A stretch of DNA of 47,196 nucleotides from Flavobacteriales bacterium (GCA_002401955.1 NVUQ01000024.1:1-47196); one strand, 5' to 3'; shown: positions 1 to 9,201, counted from the first letter of the stretch. A program made the numbers and translations. The notes: generated by a model not told the origin, from the sequence alone.

Positions 1-87
1 AAAATGACATGATGAATCTTTTGAGTTTAATACAGTAACTATTCTCCCCTTGAGGGTAGATTTAAAGGGGTGTTTTGTCATTCTCAG
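1..87 (+). repeat. Dispersed repeat R1, left copy (cut by window edge)
   Basis: Aligns without gaps to 46905-46991 with about 80 of 87 positions identical by hand count. It contains two C/G-rich stretches, CCCCTTGAGGG and AAGGGGTG. The left edge is cut by the window, so the unit may be longer. At the other copy R1 lies 34 bases after repeat R2, so the R1/R2 pair may be one composite unit. No coding potential seen. Confidence 0.75.
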
Positions 88-130
88 TGCTACGTCATTA
101 CAAATGCTTAGCCAACACAAAAGCACCAAG

Positions 131-250
131 TAATACCGATTTGTAATCAAAATACCCGATAATTTCATTACCCTCATTCTCTGGCTTTGATTATCTTTTG
201 GTACTATACAAAAACCATTGTTAGGTTTTTTGAAATTAAATTGGTATAAG
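131..250. repeat. MITE-like element with degenerate inverted ends
   Basis: The left end (about 131-162, starting TAATACC) and the reverse complement of the right end (about 219-250, ending GGTATAAG) agree at roughly two thirds of about 32 positions. The right end (201-250) matches the reverse complement of 47138-47187 much better, at about 44 of 50 positions. Short length, inverted ends and a second copy suggest a miniature inverted-repeat element or a folded intergenic repeat. No target-site duplication could be established. Confidence 0.45.
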
Positions 251-332
251 ATCTAAACGGGTATTATTAGTATAATTCCTATGTTTAAAAATAGGAGAGG
301 AGGGGGAAATAAAAATTATTTTAACTAAAAAG

Positions 333-2255
333 TTATTGCTTCACAATCTTCTTGGTGATCACTTCACCATCTATTTCCATATGAACGAAGTATATTCCTG
401 CAGGACCATCTAGACTAATATTAAGCTCCGTAATATTATTAAACACTTTTTGTAGCACCAACTGACCAAGTGAGTTTCTGATGATGATAGCACCTGTAAC
501 AGTCTCAGATAAGGAGATGTTAAGAAATTCTGAGGTGGGATTAGGATATATGTAGGTATCAAACGTAGGCGATAAATTGACCGACTTAATTTCAGAGTAC
601 TTAAAAGAACCATCAAAATCTGTTTGTTTTAATCGATAGTAGGAGGTTCCTAGGTATGGATCAGTATCGGTTATATTATAATTGATTTGTGCTGAAGAAT
701 TTCCTGCACCAATTACCTCTAAAACGTGTTGCCAAGCTGTTCCATCAATAGAGCGTTCAATAGTAAAAAAGTCGTTATTAATTTCAGTTGCTGTTTGCCA
801 ATATAACTCAACAGAATTCTCTATTAACATGGCATTAAACAAAGTAAGTTCAACAGGAAGTGGTGCTACTGTTTGATTGAATATATAGGCAGATCCTGCA
901 ACACTCATGGTGTTGCTCCCATAAGCATCTTCATCATCTTGATAGGCACCAGAAATAATAGTATTTCCTGAAACGGCAACAACGTATCCAAAACGATCAT
1001 CAGCTGCTCTATCTGAGGAAACGGCCTTCTGCACTTCTTGCCAAACACCTGCAGCATCTTTATCGAAAATGTATACAGATCCAGCATCACTCATGGTGTT
1101 GTTTCCGAGAACATCTTCATCTTCTCTCCAAGAACTAATTACAATGTTATCATCAGACATGTCAATAGCATAGCTAAAATGGTCTGATGCGGCTCTATCC
1201 GAAGCCACCAATTTTTGAACCTGGCTCCATACTCCCGAAGCGTCTTTTTTAAATACGTAAGCAGCACCTGCTTCACTTAGTGTGTTATTTTCTGCGGCAT
1301 CTTCATCTTCTCGGTAAGCTCCTGCTACTAGGTAATCGCCATGAATTACTACTGGTTTCCCAAACTGATCTTGAATAGCTCTAATTGTGCTCACTATTTT
1401 TTGAGTTTCACTCCAAACACCTGCACCATTACGATTAAAAATATAAACAGAACCTGCCTCATGCACACTATTTAAACCATTTTCATCATGCCTTTCCTGT
1501 ATGGCACCTATTGCAATCTGGTCTCCATCAATTGATACTGACTTGCCAAACCAATCATTGTAGTATCTATCTGATGCAACCAACTTCTGTACTTGATTCC
1601 AGTTCCCTAGGTTATCACGTTCAAAAACATAAGCAGAGCCTGCAAACCCTCTGGTGTTACTCCCTGAAGCATCTTCATCTTCCTTAAAAGCTCCTACAAC
1701 AATCCTATCTCCCGACAGGTCAATGGCGTGACCAAAATAATCCTCAACAGCTCTATCGGAAGCCACAATTTTCTGAACTTCAACCCATACACCAGAACCA
1801 TTACGTTCAAATATATATGCAGAACCAGCAGCACTCATCGTATTTAATCCGTTCTCATCTTCGTCTTCATAGGTTACACCTACAACAAGATAGTCTCCTG
1901 AAATAGCTATCTGACGGCCGAAATAGTCATTCCATGCTCTATCTGAAGCAACAATTTTTTGCACTTCGCTCCAAACTCCAGCACCATCTTTTTCCAACAC
2001 ATAAACAGAACCAGCTAAACTCAAGGGATTCAACCCATTTTCATCTTCATCATCTCCATAAGCTCCAACTACAGCATAGTCCCCATCAATAGCAACAGCC
2101 CAGCCGTAGTTGTCATACATTGCTCTATCAGAGTTTACAGTTTTCATTATTTCATTCCAATTCTGACCAAATGCAATTGCGTTAATGCTAAAAAGTAGGA
2201 ATAGGACTAAGGATTTAGTTAAGATGTTCGTTGTTTTTTTGATGTAGGTTTTCAT
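333..2255 (-). CDS. T9SS-secreted protein with seven FG-GAP-like repeats (type A sorting domain)
   Basis: Predicted surface or secreted protein of 640 aa. An N-terminal signal peptide (residues 1-30, ending near AFGQ) is followed by seven repeats of about 62 residues (about 40-475). Each has a conserved SDRA...FG start, a GDY..VGA strand and an acidic DEDENGLN-type loop, then AGSAYIF and GVW. Seven such units with Asp-rich loops fit an integrin-alpha/FG-GAP seven-bladed propeller with Ca2+ sites; this is inferred from the pattern. A fibronectin-like segment (about 478-565, with ...YRLKQTDFDG) and a type A C-terminal sorting domain (about 570-640, YPNPTSE ... GIYFVHM ... KKIVKQ) follow. The gene lies 44 bases downstream of a close paralogue (2300-4159), probably in one transcript. 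The ligand is unknown. Repeat 5 carries TIRA instead of SDRA, as in the paralogue. Confidence 0.85.
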   Translation of the reverse strand: MKTYIKKTTNILTKSLVLFLLFSINAIAFGQNWNEIMKTVNSDRAMYDNYGWAVAIDGDYAVVGAYGDDEDENGLNPLSLAGSVYVLEKDGAGVWSEVQKIVASDRAWNDYFGRQIAISGDYLVVGVTYEDEDENGLNTMSAAGSAYIFERNGSGVWVEVQKIVASDRAVEDYFGHAIDLSGDRIVVGAFKEDEDASGSNTRGFAGSAYVFERDNLGNWNQVQKLVASDRYYNDWFGKSVSIDGDQIAIGAIQERHDENGLNSVHEAGSVYIFNRNGAGVWSETQKIVSTIRAIQDQFGKPVVIHGDYLVAGAYREDEDAAENNTLSEAGAAYVFKKDASGVWSQVQKLVASDRAASDHFSYAIDMSDDNIVISSWREDEDVLGNNTMSDAGSVYIFDKDAAGVWQEVQKAVSSDRAADDRFGYVVAVSGNTIISGAYQDDEDAYGSNTMSVAGSAYIFNQTVAPLPVELTLFNAMLIENSVELYWQTATEINNDFFTIERSIDGTAWQHVLEVIGAGNSSAQINYNITDTDPYLGTSYYRLKQTDFDGSFKYSEIKSVNLSPTFDTYIYPNPTSEFLNISLSETVTGAIIIRNSLGQLVLQKVFNNITELNISLDGPAGIYFVHMEIDGEVITKKIVKQ

Positions 2256-2299
2256 CTTTTTTAATTAGGGATAATTGTTGATTATTAGTGGCTTATGGG

Positions 2300-4159
2300 C
2301 TAGTACTTAATTAGTTTGATTACCCTTTGTGAAGTTTCATTTTGGATCTTAATAAAAAATAATCCTTCACTAAAATTGGCAAGTGATACCTCCTGTTGAG
2401 ATTGGGTAACGTTCGCTATTGAATACACTTCTTGACCTATTGCATTGTGTATGGAAATATGTACTCCTTTTAAGTTTCCTAAGTCAATGTTTACATTGCC
2501 GTTTGTTGGATTTGGATAGATACTGATCTCGTTTCCAAACCCATTTTCTTCAACATCAGACACTATAAGACTCACACAGTTAGAGGTGTCGGAACAATTT
2601 CCCAAAGTAATTATTACAGCATAATTACCATTAGTACTAGGCGTAAAACTTGAGTTAGTGGCTCCTGCAATTAAGCTGTTATCTTTGCAGTCAAGCCATT
2701 GATAAAGTGCACCTGTTTGGTTGGCTGTGATGGAGTTTCCATTTGTAGTAGTACTATTGTCTATAGTACTGCAAGCATTTTCAAAAATGTACGCTGATCC
2801 AGCAACGTTCATGTAATTGTTGCCATTCTCATCTTCATCATCTTTGTAAGCTCCAACAATCGTTGTGTTACCTGAAACAGCAACTACATATCCAAAACGG
2901 TCATCAATAGCTCTATCAGATGCTACAGCTTTCTGTATTTCTTGCCAAACCCCAAAACTATCTTTTTCGAAAATGTAAATAGATCCAGCATCATTCATAG
3001 TGTTGTTGCCAAGAACATCTTCCTGCTCTTTCCAAGCACTAACAACAATGTGATCTGCAGACATATCCATTCCATAACTAAAACGATCAGATGCTGCTCT
3101 ATCGGATGCAACTAATTTTTGAACTTGGCTCCATACTCCTGAGCCGTCTTTTTTAAATACATATGCAGCACCTGCTTCACTAAGTGTATTTATACCTGAA
3201 GCATCCTCATCTTCTCTGTAAGCTCCAGCGACTAAATAATCACCTAGAATCCTAACAGGTCTTCCAAATTCATCTTGAATGGCTCGAATTGTTGTAACGA
3301 TTTTCTGTGTTTCGCTCCATACACCCATACTATCACGATTAAAAATATAAACTGAACCTGCGTCATTCACTGAATTCAATCCATTTTCATCATGATTCTC
3401 TTGAGGAGCACCGACTGCAATTTGATCATTATCTATAGATACTGACCAGCCAAACCAATCTGACGCCCATCGATCTGAAGCTACTATTTTCTGAACTTCC
3501 AACCATACACCAGAACCGTTACGTACAAATACATAAGCTGAACCTGAAAACCCTAAGGTATTCGCACCAGCAACATCTTCGTCTTCCTTAAAAGCCCCAA
3601 CAACAATTTTGTCTCCTGATATATCAACAGCACTACCGAAGTAATCTTCGATAGCTCTATCTGAAGCCACAATTTTCTGAACTTCCAACCATACACCAGA
3701 ACCGTTACGTTCAAATATGTAAGCTGAACCTGCGTAATTCATTGTGTTTAAACCATTTTCGTCTTCATCTTCCTGGAACACTCCAGCCACCATATAATTT
3801 CCAGATATACTCACAGCCAATCCAAAATTGTCATTGGCCGCTCTGTCTGAAGCAACAATTTTTTGCACTTCACTCCATACACCAGCACCATTTCTTTCTA
3901 ATATGTAAACGGAACCTGCTGTACTTAAAGGATTTAATCCATTTTCATCATCATCATCACCGTTCGCACCAACAACAGCATAGTCTCCGGAAATATCTAC
4001 AGAATAACCAAATTGATCATTTATAGCTCTATCTGAAGCTGCTATTTTTATTATTTCGTTCCAGTTTTGGCTATAGCCAATGCTATTTATACATAATAGT
4101 AACAGAATAGGTAACGTTTTTGTGATGTTATTCTTTCGTTTTTTAAAGTAGGTTTTCAT
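2300..4159 (-). CDS. T9SS-secreted protein with seven FG-GAP-like repeats, paralogue of the next gene
   Basis: Protein of 619 aa with the same plan as its downstream neighbour: signal peptide (residues 1-30), seven repeats of about 62 residues with SDRA/FG starts and DEDENG acidic loops, and the same TIRA variant in repeat 5. The matching variant shows that the whole repeat array was duplicated as a block. The segment between array and C-terminus differs: it is a Cys-containing Ig-like stretch (from about CSTIDNS to CVSLIV) instead of the fibronectin-like one. The C-terminus is a type A T9SS sorting domain (YPNPTNGNVNIDL ... GLFFIKI ... IKLIKY). A TAnnTTTG box at 4201-4208 on the minus strand could drive this gene and the one at 333-2255. 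The function is likely surface binding or adhesion; no enzymatic motif is visible. Confidence 0.85.
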   Translation of the reverse strand: MKTYFKKRKNNITKTLPILLLLCINSIGYSQNWNEIIKIAASDRAINDQFGYSVDISGDYAVVGANGDDDDENGLNPLSTAGSVYILERNGAGVWSEVQKIVASDRAANDNFGLAVSISGNYMVAGVFQEDEDENGLNTMNYAGSAYIFERNGSGVWLEVQKIVASDRAIEDYFGSAVDISGDKIVVGAFKEDEDVAGANTLGFSGSAYVFVRNGSGVWLEVQKIVASDRWASDWFGWSVSIDNDQIAVGAPQENHDENGLNSVNDAGSVYIFNRDSMGVWSETQKIVTTIRAIQDEFGRPVRILGDYLVAGAYREDEDASGINTLSEAGAAYVFKKDGSGVWSQVQKLVASDRAASDRFSYGMDMSADHIVVSAWKEQEDVLGNNTMNDAGSIYIFEKDSFGVWQEIQKAVASDRAIDDRFGYVVAVSGNTTIVGAYKDDEDENGNNYMNVAGSAYIFENACSTIDNSTTTNGNSITANQTGALYQWLDCKDNSLIAGATNSSFTPSTNGNYAVIITLGNCSDTSNCVSLIVSDVEENGFGNEISIYPNPTNGNVNIDLGNLKGVHISIHNAIGQEVYSIANVTQSQQEVSLANFSEGLFFIKIQNETSQRVIKLIKY

Positions 4160-4200
4160 GGTCTATATTTTTTGTTAGAAATTGAATGATTTTACAACAA

Positions 4201-4208
4201 CAAAGATA
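4201..4208 (-). promoter_or_regulatory. Putative -7 box (TATCTTTG) for the twin T9SS genes
   Basis: Reads TATCTTTG on the minus strand, an exact match to the Bacteroidota -7 consensus TAnnTTTG, about 41 bases before the start codon at 4159. No clear TTTG at -33. Chance matches are common in AT-rich DNA. Confidence 0.4.
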
Positions 4209-4309
4209 CAGTCAACAGCCATTAATGACTGGTATTTAGTGGATTGTGTAATAAGTGATGAAGTTAAAGGAATAAGTGATGAAGTAGCTAGAACAACTAA
4301 GCTTTCAAT

Positions 4310-6013
4310 TTATCTTAAAAGCGTAATGTGTCCTGTTATTTTATCGAAAATTATACCTGAATCGGTATAATAACTGTAGTTGATAAGGTAAACATACACT
4401 CCATCTGGAACATTTTCTCCCGATGCCATAGTGCCATCCCAATACCCGTTAAGATCATCCCAAGTGTGTATGGACTGTCCCCAACGGTTAAAAATAGTTA
4501 CATTCAAGTTTTCTAAATTCTTATGAATAACTTTGAATTGCTCATTATTTTGATCACCATTAGGAGTGAAAACATTAGGAACCCAAAGGCTAAATGGACA
4601 ATCTTCAATTACTTCTATTTCGGTATAACCTATACATCCATTTTGGTCAATAACAGTAACATGATAAGTGCTAGGCGTATTGGTTTTAAGAACTGGGGCA
4701 CTGGTGCCGTCTTGCCATAAATAGCTCACAAACCCATAACCTGGAGAAAGAGATACTTCTTCACCACAAATGTAACGGTCGTTTCCAAGCGAAATCGTAA
4801 TGTCAGGAACAATGGTAACAGTAAAACTGTTTTCATTGTTGCAATTACCAGATGAAGCATAAATAAAAATGGTTTGTGTTGTGGTAATGTTTGTACCTAC
4901 GGGTATTGGTCCAACACCACCTGATGAAGTAAAATAATTACCTACATTTAAAGCAGGCAGAATGTAGCTTTGGCAGACACTTACATTTGCAGGAGCATCT
5001 GGGTTAGGTAGTGCATTAACATTCATGGTTAGGTTGGTAGTGTCGGTGCACAATGAGGTATCGGTAACTATTAATTGAACGGCATATGTACCAGGATTTG
5101 TATATTGATGAGCTGGATTTAATCCAGTACCTGTGCTTCCATCACCAAAGGTCCATGAAAAAGTTGTGCCTAAAGGAAAATAGTTGGCATAGCTGCAAGA
5201 ATCAGAACCTCCAATTTGAAATTTCCCAGTATCCCCAACACAAATAGTAGGCGTAACCACCTCCGCATTATACAGGTATTTGTATGAAAAATCCGAATAT
5301 ATTACTTTAGACTGGGAGTTATTGTAGAAACCGAATTTTCCAGGTTCAAAACATCCAGTTACATTGATTACTTCTAAGCCATCAATCCAAACAATGATTT
5401 GGTTTGCAGTATACTGTAATTGAAAAGTGTATTCCTGTAAATCGTTCCAGCCATTATTGGCGTAGTTTGTTCCTAAACTTGTCGAAACGGAAGATCCTAC
5501 AGCACCTCTCAGCCAAAATTCTGGTTCGAACCCAGTAGTTGTTGCAAAATTTATATTGCCATTCACATGATAAAGAGAAAAACCTTCTTCACTCGTTAAG
5601 CTTTGATAGGTTTGAGTTTGTTGTTTCCAGTCAAAAACATAGGTGTTAATGTAAACATTTGAGGGGTCAAGGGCTCCTCCTCCAATAGGGTTCTGGTGTC
5701 CAAAAACAAATCCAATCATATCATTATCCCAAGTGGTATCCACCTTTATTTTACCTTCAATAAGTACATTGAAATAATCTTGAGGACTCACAAAAAAAGT
5801 GGCTTGTGCATTTATCTGTTGTTCCACAGAAGTACCATTCAAAGAAACTTCCCACTTCCCTTGATTGGTGTCTCCTTCTTCTACCCAAGTGTTAAGGTCA
5901 ATATCTTGACCGCAAGATAGTTGTGCTTCAATATTGTTTACAGTAATTATTGCTAAAAAGGCAAGAACAAGTTTTATCATTTTTAAATTGGGTATCAATC
6001 GTGTTATTTTCAT
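4310..6013 (-). CDS. T9SS cargo with lectin-like and PKD domains, type B (gliding-motility) sorting domain
   Basis: 567 aa from the start chosen here. Residues 1-31 form a signal peptide (MIKLVLAFLAII... to EAQ). About 38-245 resemble the thrombospondin C-terminal/L-type lectin fold (W..D..GFVFG, then W.....Y.FQLQY...I.VWIDG..V). About 255-335 is a PKD domain (FSWTFGDGSTG ... HQY..PGTY.V.L.VTD). About 345-470 holds Ig/SprB-like repeats. Residues 476-567 form the type B sorting domain (VPNVFTPNGDQNN ... IFNRWGQ ... WDGT ... PDGVYVYLINY). An upstream in-frame ATG at 6055 is possible, but a TAnnTTTG box at 6040-6047 lies inside that longer version, so I prefer 6013. It is likely a surface carbohydrate-binding protein and is transcribed away from the histidine kinase at 6226. 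Confidence 0.85.
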   Translation of the reverse strand: MKITRLIPNLKMIKLVLAFLAIITVNNIEAQLSCGQDIDLNTWVEEGDTNQGKWEVSLNGTSVEQQINAQATFFVSPQDYFNVLIEGKIKVDTTWDNDMIGFVFGHQNPIGGGALDPSNVYINTYVFDWKQQTQTYQSLTSEEGFSLYHVNGNINFATTTGFEPEFWLRGAVGSSVSTSLGTNYANNGWNDLQEYTFQLQYTANQIIVWIDGLEVINVTGCFEPGKFGFYNNSQSKVIYSDFSYKYLYNAEVVTPTICVGDTGKFQIGGSDSCSYANYFPLGTTFSWTFGDGSTGTGLNPAHQYTNPGTYAVQLIVTDTSLCTDTTNLTMNVNALPNPDAPANVSVCQSYILPALNVGNYFTSSGGVGPIPVGTNITTTQTIFIYASSGNCNNENSFTVTIVPDITISLGNDRYICGEEVSLSPGYGFVSYLWQDGTSAPVLKTNTPSTYHVTVIDQNGCIGYTEIEVIEDCPFSLWVPNVFTPNGDQNNEQFKVIHKNLENLNVTIFNRWGQSIHTWDDLNGYWDGTMASGENVPDGVYVYLINYSYYTDSGIIFDKITGHITLLR

Positions 6014-6039
6014 CTCGATTATTTTAATATTTTCTATCA

Positions 6040-6047
6040 CAAAATTA
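6040..6047 (-). promoter_or_regulatory. Putative -7 box (TAATTTTG) for the lectin/PKD gene
   Basis: Exact TAnnTTTG match on the minus strand, 27 bases before the ATG at 6013. Its position argues against the upstream ATG at 6055. The 9-base inverted repeat at 6059-6091 begins just upstream, where the -33 element would lie. Confidence 0.45.
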
Positions 6048-6058
6048 TACCCCAAACA

Positions 6059-6091
6059 GTTAAACAGCTACTTATAGGTTGTCTGTTTAAC
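6059..6091. promoter_or_regulatory. Inverted repeat GTTAAACAG-N15-CTGTTTAAC, candidate operator
   Basis: Perfect 9-base arms (6059-6067 and 6083-6091) separated by 15 bases, in the shared region between the divergent T9SS gene (start 6013) and the sensor kinase (start 6226). A related half-site, ATTAAACTG, lies at 6169-6177 (7 of 9 positions the same). The left arm is just upstream of the -7 box at 6040-6047, so a bound regulator could control that promoter. The regulator is not identified. The neighbouring LytTR protein is one candidate, although LytTR sites are usually direct repeats. Confidence 0.45.
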
Positions 6092-6192
6092 CGTTGCTAC
6101 CTTCTTAGGTATAAGTGCAAGAATATGGGGATAAGTGATGTTATATTTCAGTAGTTTGACAATGAACCATTAAACTGTTGTTAATTTTTATC

Positions 6193-6200
6193 TATTTTTG
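6193..6200 (+). promoter_or_regulatory. Putative -7 box (TATTTTTG) for the histidine kinase operon
   Basis: Exact TAnnTTTG match, 25 bases before the ATG at 6226. No good -33 TTTG at the usual distance; a TTTG at 6155-6158 is too far away. Confidence 0.4.
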
Positions 6201-6225
6201 ATTGATATTAGCGTAGAAATAGTAA

Positions 6226-9198
6226 ATGAAAATAGCAAGGAAAATAGGGTTGATTTCTGGCTTAATTCTACAGTGTTTACTGTGTTTTAGTCAGCCTGAG
6301 ACAATCCTACCTAAAATAAAACTGATTAATAACAACCTGCCATTTTCTATACAAAATTGGAATTCTGAAAATGGTCTACCACAAAACTCAGTTTCTGGTA
6401 TTACTCAAACTACTAATGGTTATATCTGGATTTCTACTCACAATGGTTTGGTTCGTTTTGATGGGGTAAACTTTAAGCTGTTTAATTCTTTGAATGTTCC
6501 AGAGTTAAAGTCGAACCTCATTAGACAATTGTTTTCTGATTCTAAGGGAAGGCTTTGGTTTATTAATTCGAGAAACACCAGAAAGAGTACGATTTACGAT
6601 TTAGTAGTTTACATGAATAATCAGTTTAAATCTTACAATTGCCCTTTTGGGCAGACCAGAGTTTTTATGACCGAGAGTGTTTCAGGAAGAATTATAATGG
6701 GAGGAGGAAATCATGGAATCTATGAAGTTGCTAATGATTCCCTTATTCAACTGGATAAATTAAAGCAGCTAAAGATAACCGCTTTGCAATTTGTTGGCGA
6801 CAAATTATATATCGGTACTAGCAAAGGGTTATATAGAATGTCTAATGAATTAACCTTAATTGGAGATTCTATGAAACCGATTCACTTTTTAGCTAAAGGT
6901 CTTAATGATACCCTATGGGTTGGAAAAGAGGAGGGGGTCTGTAAATTTTATGGGGGCTCCTTTATTACTGATTCTATAACCCGAGTTATAAGTGCTATAA
7001 ACCCAGTTGAGATGCATCAATTAGCTGGTAGCAAAATGCTGGTTCGTGGTAAAACCAGGCTCATGGTTTATGAGGATAGTAAGATTTTTGAGTTCAATGT
7101 TGATAATGATCTCTCGGGCATAAGAATAACTAGTTGCTATCCAGATATAGAAGGTAATATCTGGATTGGCACATTAACTAACGGCCTTAACAAGTTGAAA
7201 AGAAATACCTTTAATTCTAATATCAATGAGCATTTGTATAGAGAATCTGTTCGTTCTATATACCAAATGAGAGACAGTTCCATTTGGATTGGCTTTAAAC
7301 GTGGACAATTACAATACATAGATAAAAATAAGGTACTCCATAACTTTCCAAAAAAGGGAGAATCAAGCATATACTCTATTTTAGAAGATAAAAAAGGGAA
7401 CAAATGGATTGGAACTTATAGCCAGGGAATTTATCAATACAAAGCGAATGGTGACAGCACTTTTTTAAGATCAGAAGGGATATTTAAACCAGCTTATATT
7501 CGTGCTCTTTTTGAAGATTCGAAAGGTGTGATTTGGATTGGTGCTGAAGACGGTATTCATAAATTTGAAAATAACGAATTTAAAAAGATAGAAGGTGTTG
7601 GATATGAGAATGTTACTTGCATTATGGAGAGTAGTAAAGGAGTTATTTATTATGGTTCTATTGATGGTGTTGGTGTAATAGATGGTAAACATCACTCTGC
7701 TTTATCAGGATTTGCTAAGCGCAATGTTCGGTGTATTTATGAAGACAAGCAGGGGGTTATTTGGGCGGGAACTTACGGGGCTGGATTAAGTAGATACAAG
7801 AATGGTTATTGTTTTCATTTTGGAGCTCAAAACGGAATGCTTAACCAATATGTAAGTTCTATAGTGGAAGATGAATTTGGTTTTTTGTGGATGAGTTCAA
7901 ATCAAGGAATGTATCGGGTAGAGAAAAACAGCTTAAACAACCTAGCTGAAGGGAAGTCAAAAATCCTCAATAGTAGGATTTATATGAGTGAAGATGGAAT
8001 ACATAATGTTGAGTTTAATGGCGGAGGCCAGAACTCGTTCTGTATAACTAATGATGGTTCGGTTTTGTATCCAACATTATCAGGTATTGTAGTAGTAAAA
8101 CCAACAGATATAGCTGAGCAAAGTGAAACAAAGATATTAATTGAAGATATTAGTATTGACGGAAAAGTTTTTAATGTGAGTAGACAGCCAGTAATAAATT
8201 CAGCGAATAATGAGATTCAAATACGATATACAATACCTACATTCAATTTTTCTCAAAATGTTCGTTTCCAATATAAGCTAGAGGGTATGCAATCGGATTG
8301 GGTAAATGCAGGGAGTAGAAGAACTGCCTATTTTAGTAACTTATCGGGAGGTAATTATACATTTCGTGTAAGAAGTTATAAAGACCCAAATAACGAAGCG
8401 AGCTATTCCTTTAGTGTTCCTATACCATTTTGGAAAATGCATTGGTTCTTGTTTTGTGAAATTGTTCTTTTCGCTTTGATGATTTATCTGCTATTTAAAT
8501 ATCGGATTAACAGCGTAAAAAAGAAAGAAATGGCAAAAACAGAACTAAACAAACAGTTTGCTACACTTGAGTTAAAAGCATTACAAGCACAGATGAATCC
8601 TCATTTTATTTTTAATGCCTTAAACTCTATTCAACATTTTTATTTGATTAATGATGAATTGCAGGCGAACGAATATATGGGTAAATTTTCTTCTTTAATG
8701 CGGATGTTTTTAGAACATTCGAAATCTACTTTTATAACGCTAAAGGAAGAAACAGATCTTTTAACCCATTACATCGATTTGGAGATTTTACAATTCGAAA
8801 CACCATTTGAAATCAACTTTAATCTGATTCCAGATAATGAAGCAGATTTTATAGAAATACCGGGTATGATGTTTCAGCCTTTTGTTGAAAACGCCATTCA
8901 CCATGGGTTAAAAAACTTGAAAACTCAGGGAAAACTGAGTATTTCCTTCAAAATCAAAGAAGACCATTTAATAGGAATTGTAGAAGATAATGGAATAGGA
9001 CGGGAGCAGGCAAAAAACCTTAAAACCGAACGGATGCAAAAACATATTTCTCGGGGAATGCAAATTACCGATGAACGAATCAAAGCATTATATTTTATGC
9101 AGAAATTAGAACTTAAAGTAAAGATAATTGATAAAGAAGACGAAAATGGAAATCCGCTCGGAACAAGGGTAGAGATTGCCATTCCAATTAAAAATTGA
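6226..9198 (+). CDS. Propeller-type sensor histidine kinase (LytS-like His_kinase domain)
   Basis: 990 aa, inner membrane. After a signal peptide (about 1-22) come many two-component propeller repeats (about 35-640), seen as recurring I.ED..G..WIG.. strands, then a Y_Y_Y domain (about 655-735). One membrane segment (about 735-760) leads to a cytoplasmic kinase of the LytS/YehU type: ALQAQMNPHFIFNALNSIQ with phosphoacceptor His793, N-box Asn889 in FVENAIHHG, and Asp921 in VEDNGIGR. It probably senses a periplasmic ligand and phosphorylates the regulator encoded 3 bases downstream. The layout resembles hybrid sensors for glycans but lacks a fused receiver and AraC domain. The gene is divergent from a T9SS surface protein, which could be a target. 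The ligand is unknown. Confidence 0.92.
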   Translation: MKIARKIGLISGLILQCLLCFSQPETILPKIKLINNNLPFSIQNWNSENGLPQNSVSGITQTTNGYIWISTHNGLVRFDGVNFKLFNSLNVPELKSNLIRQLFSDSKGRLWFINSRNTRKSTIYDLVVYMNNQFKSYNCPFGQTRVFMTESVSGRIIMGGGNHGIYEVANDSLIQLDKLKQLKITALQFVGDKLYIGTSKGLYRMSNELTLIGDSMKPIHFLAKGLNDTLWVGKEEGVCKFYGGSFITDSITRVISAINPVEMHQLAGSKMLVRGKTRLMVYEDSKIFEFNVDNDLSGIRITSCYPDIEGNIWIGTLTNGLNKLKRNTFNSNINEHLYRESVRSIYQMRDSSIWIGFKRGQLQYIDKNKVLHNFPKKGESSIYSILEDKKGNKWIGTYSQGIYQYKANGDSTFLRSEGIFKPAYIRALFEDSKGVIWIGAEDGIHKFENNEFKKIEGVGYENVTCIMESSKGVIYYGSIDGVGVIDGKHHSALSGFAKRNVRCIYEDKQGVIWAGTYGAGLSRYKNGYCFHFGAQNGMLNQYVSSIVEDEFGFLWMSSNQGMYRVEKNSLNNLAEGKSKILNSRIYMSEDGIHNVEFNGGGQNSFCITNDGSVLYPTLSGIVVVKPTDIAEQSETKILIEDISIDGKVFNVSRQPVINSANNEIQIRYTIPTFNFSQNVRFQYKLEGMQSDWVNAGSRRTAYFSNLSGGNYTFRVRSYKDPNNEASYSFSVPIPFWKMHWFLFCEIVLFALMIYLLFKYRINSVKKKEMAKTELNKQFATLELKALQAQMNPHFIFNALNSIQHFYLINDELQANEYMGKFSSLMRMFLEHSKSTFITLKEETDLLTHYIDLEILQFETPFEINFNLIPDNEADFIEIPGMMFQPFVENAIHHGLKNLKTQGKLSISFKIKEDHLIGIVEDNGIGREQAKNLKTERMQKHISRGMQITDERIKALYFMQKLELKVKIIDKEDENGNPLGTRVEIAIPIKN

Positions 9199-9201
9199 AT
9201 T

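Larger units (their letters stand above)
1..332. other. Non-coding, repeat-derived region at left edge
   Basis: No credible gene. Bases 1-87 are a copy of a dispersed repeat found again at 46905-46991. Bases 131-250 look like a small element with degenerate inverted ends. The remaining bases (251-332) form the AT-rich 3' flank of the minus-strand gene that ends at 333. A short inverted repeat there (CCTAT/ATAGG on the minus strand, near 272-292) has no clear U-tract, so I do not call it a terminator. Confidence 0.6.

Noticed and set aside
3742-4026. His-rich plus-strand ORF of 94 codons
   Set aside because: Antisense to the acidic-loop repeats of a T9SS gene; His/Leu richness follows from the opposite-strand Asp/Glu codons.
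4310-6055. Upstream ATG start at 6055 for the lectin/PKD gene
   Set aside because: A TAnnTTTG box (6040-6047) lies inside the extension, and the signal peptide fits the start at 6013.
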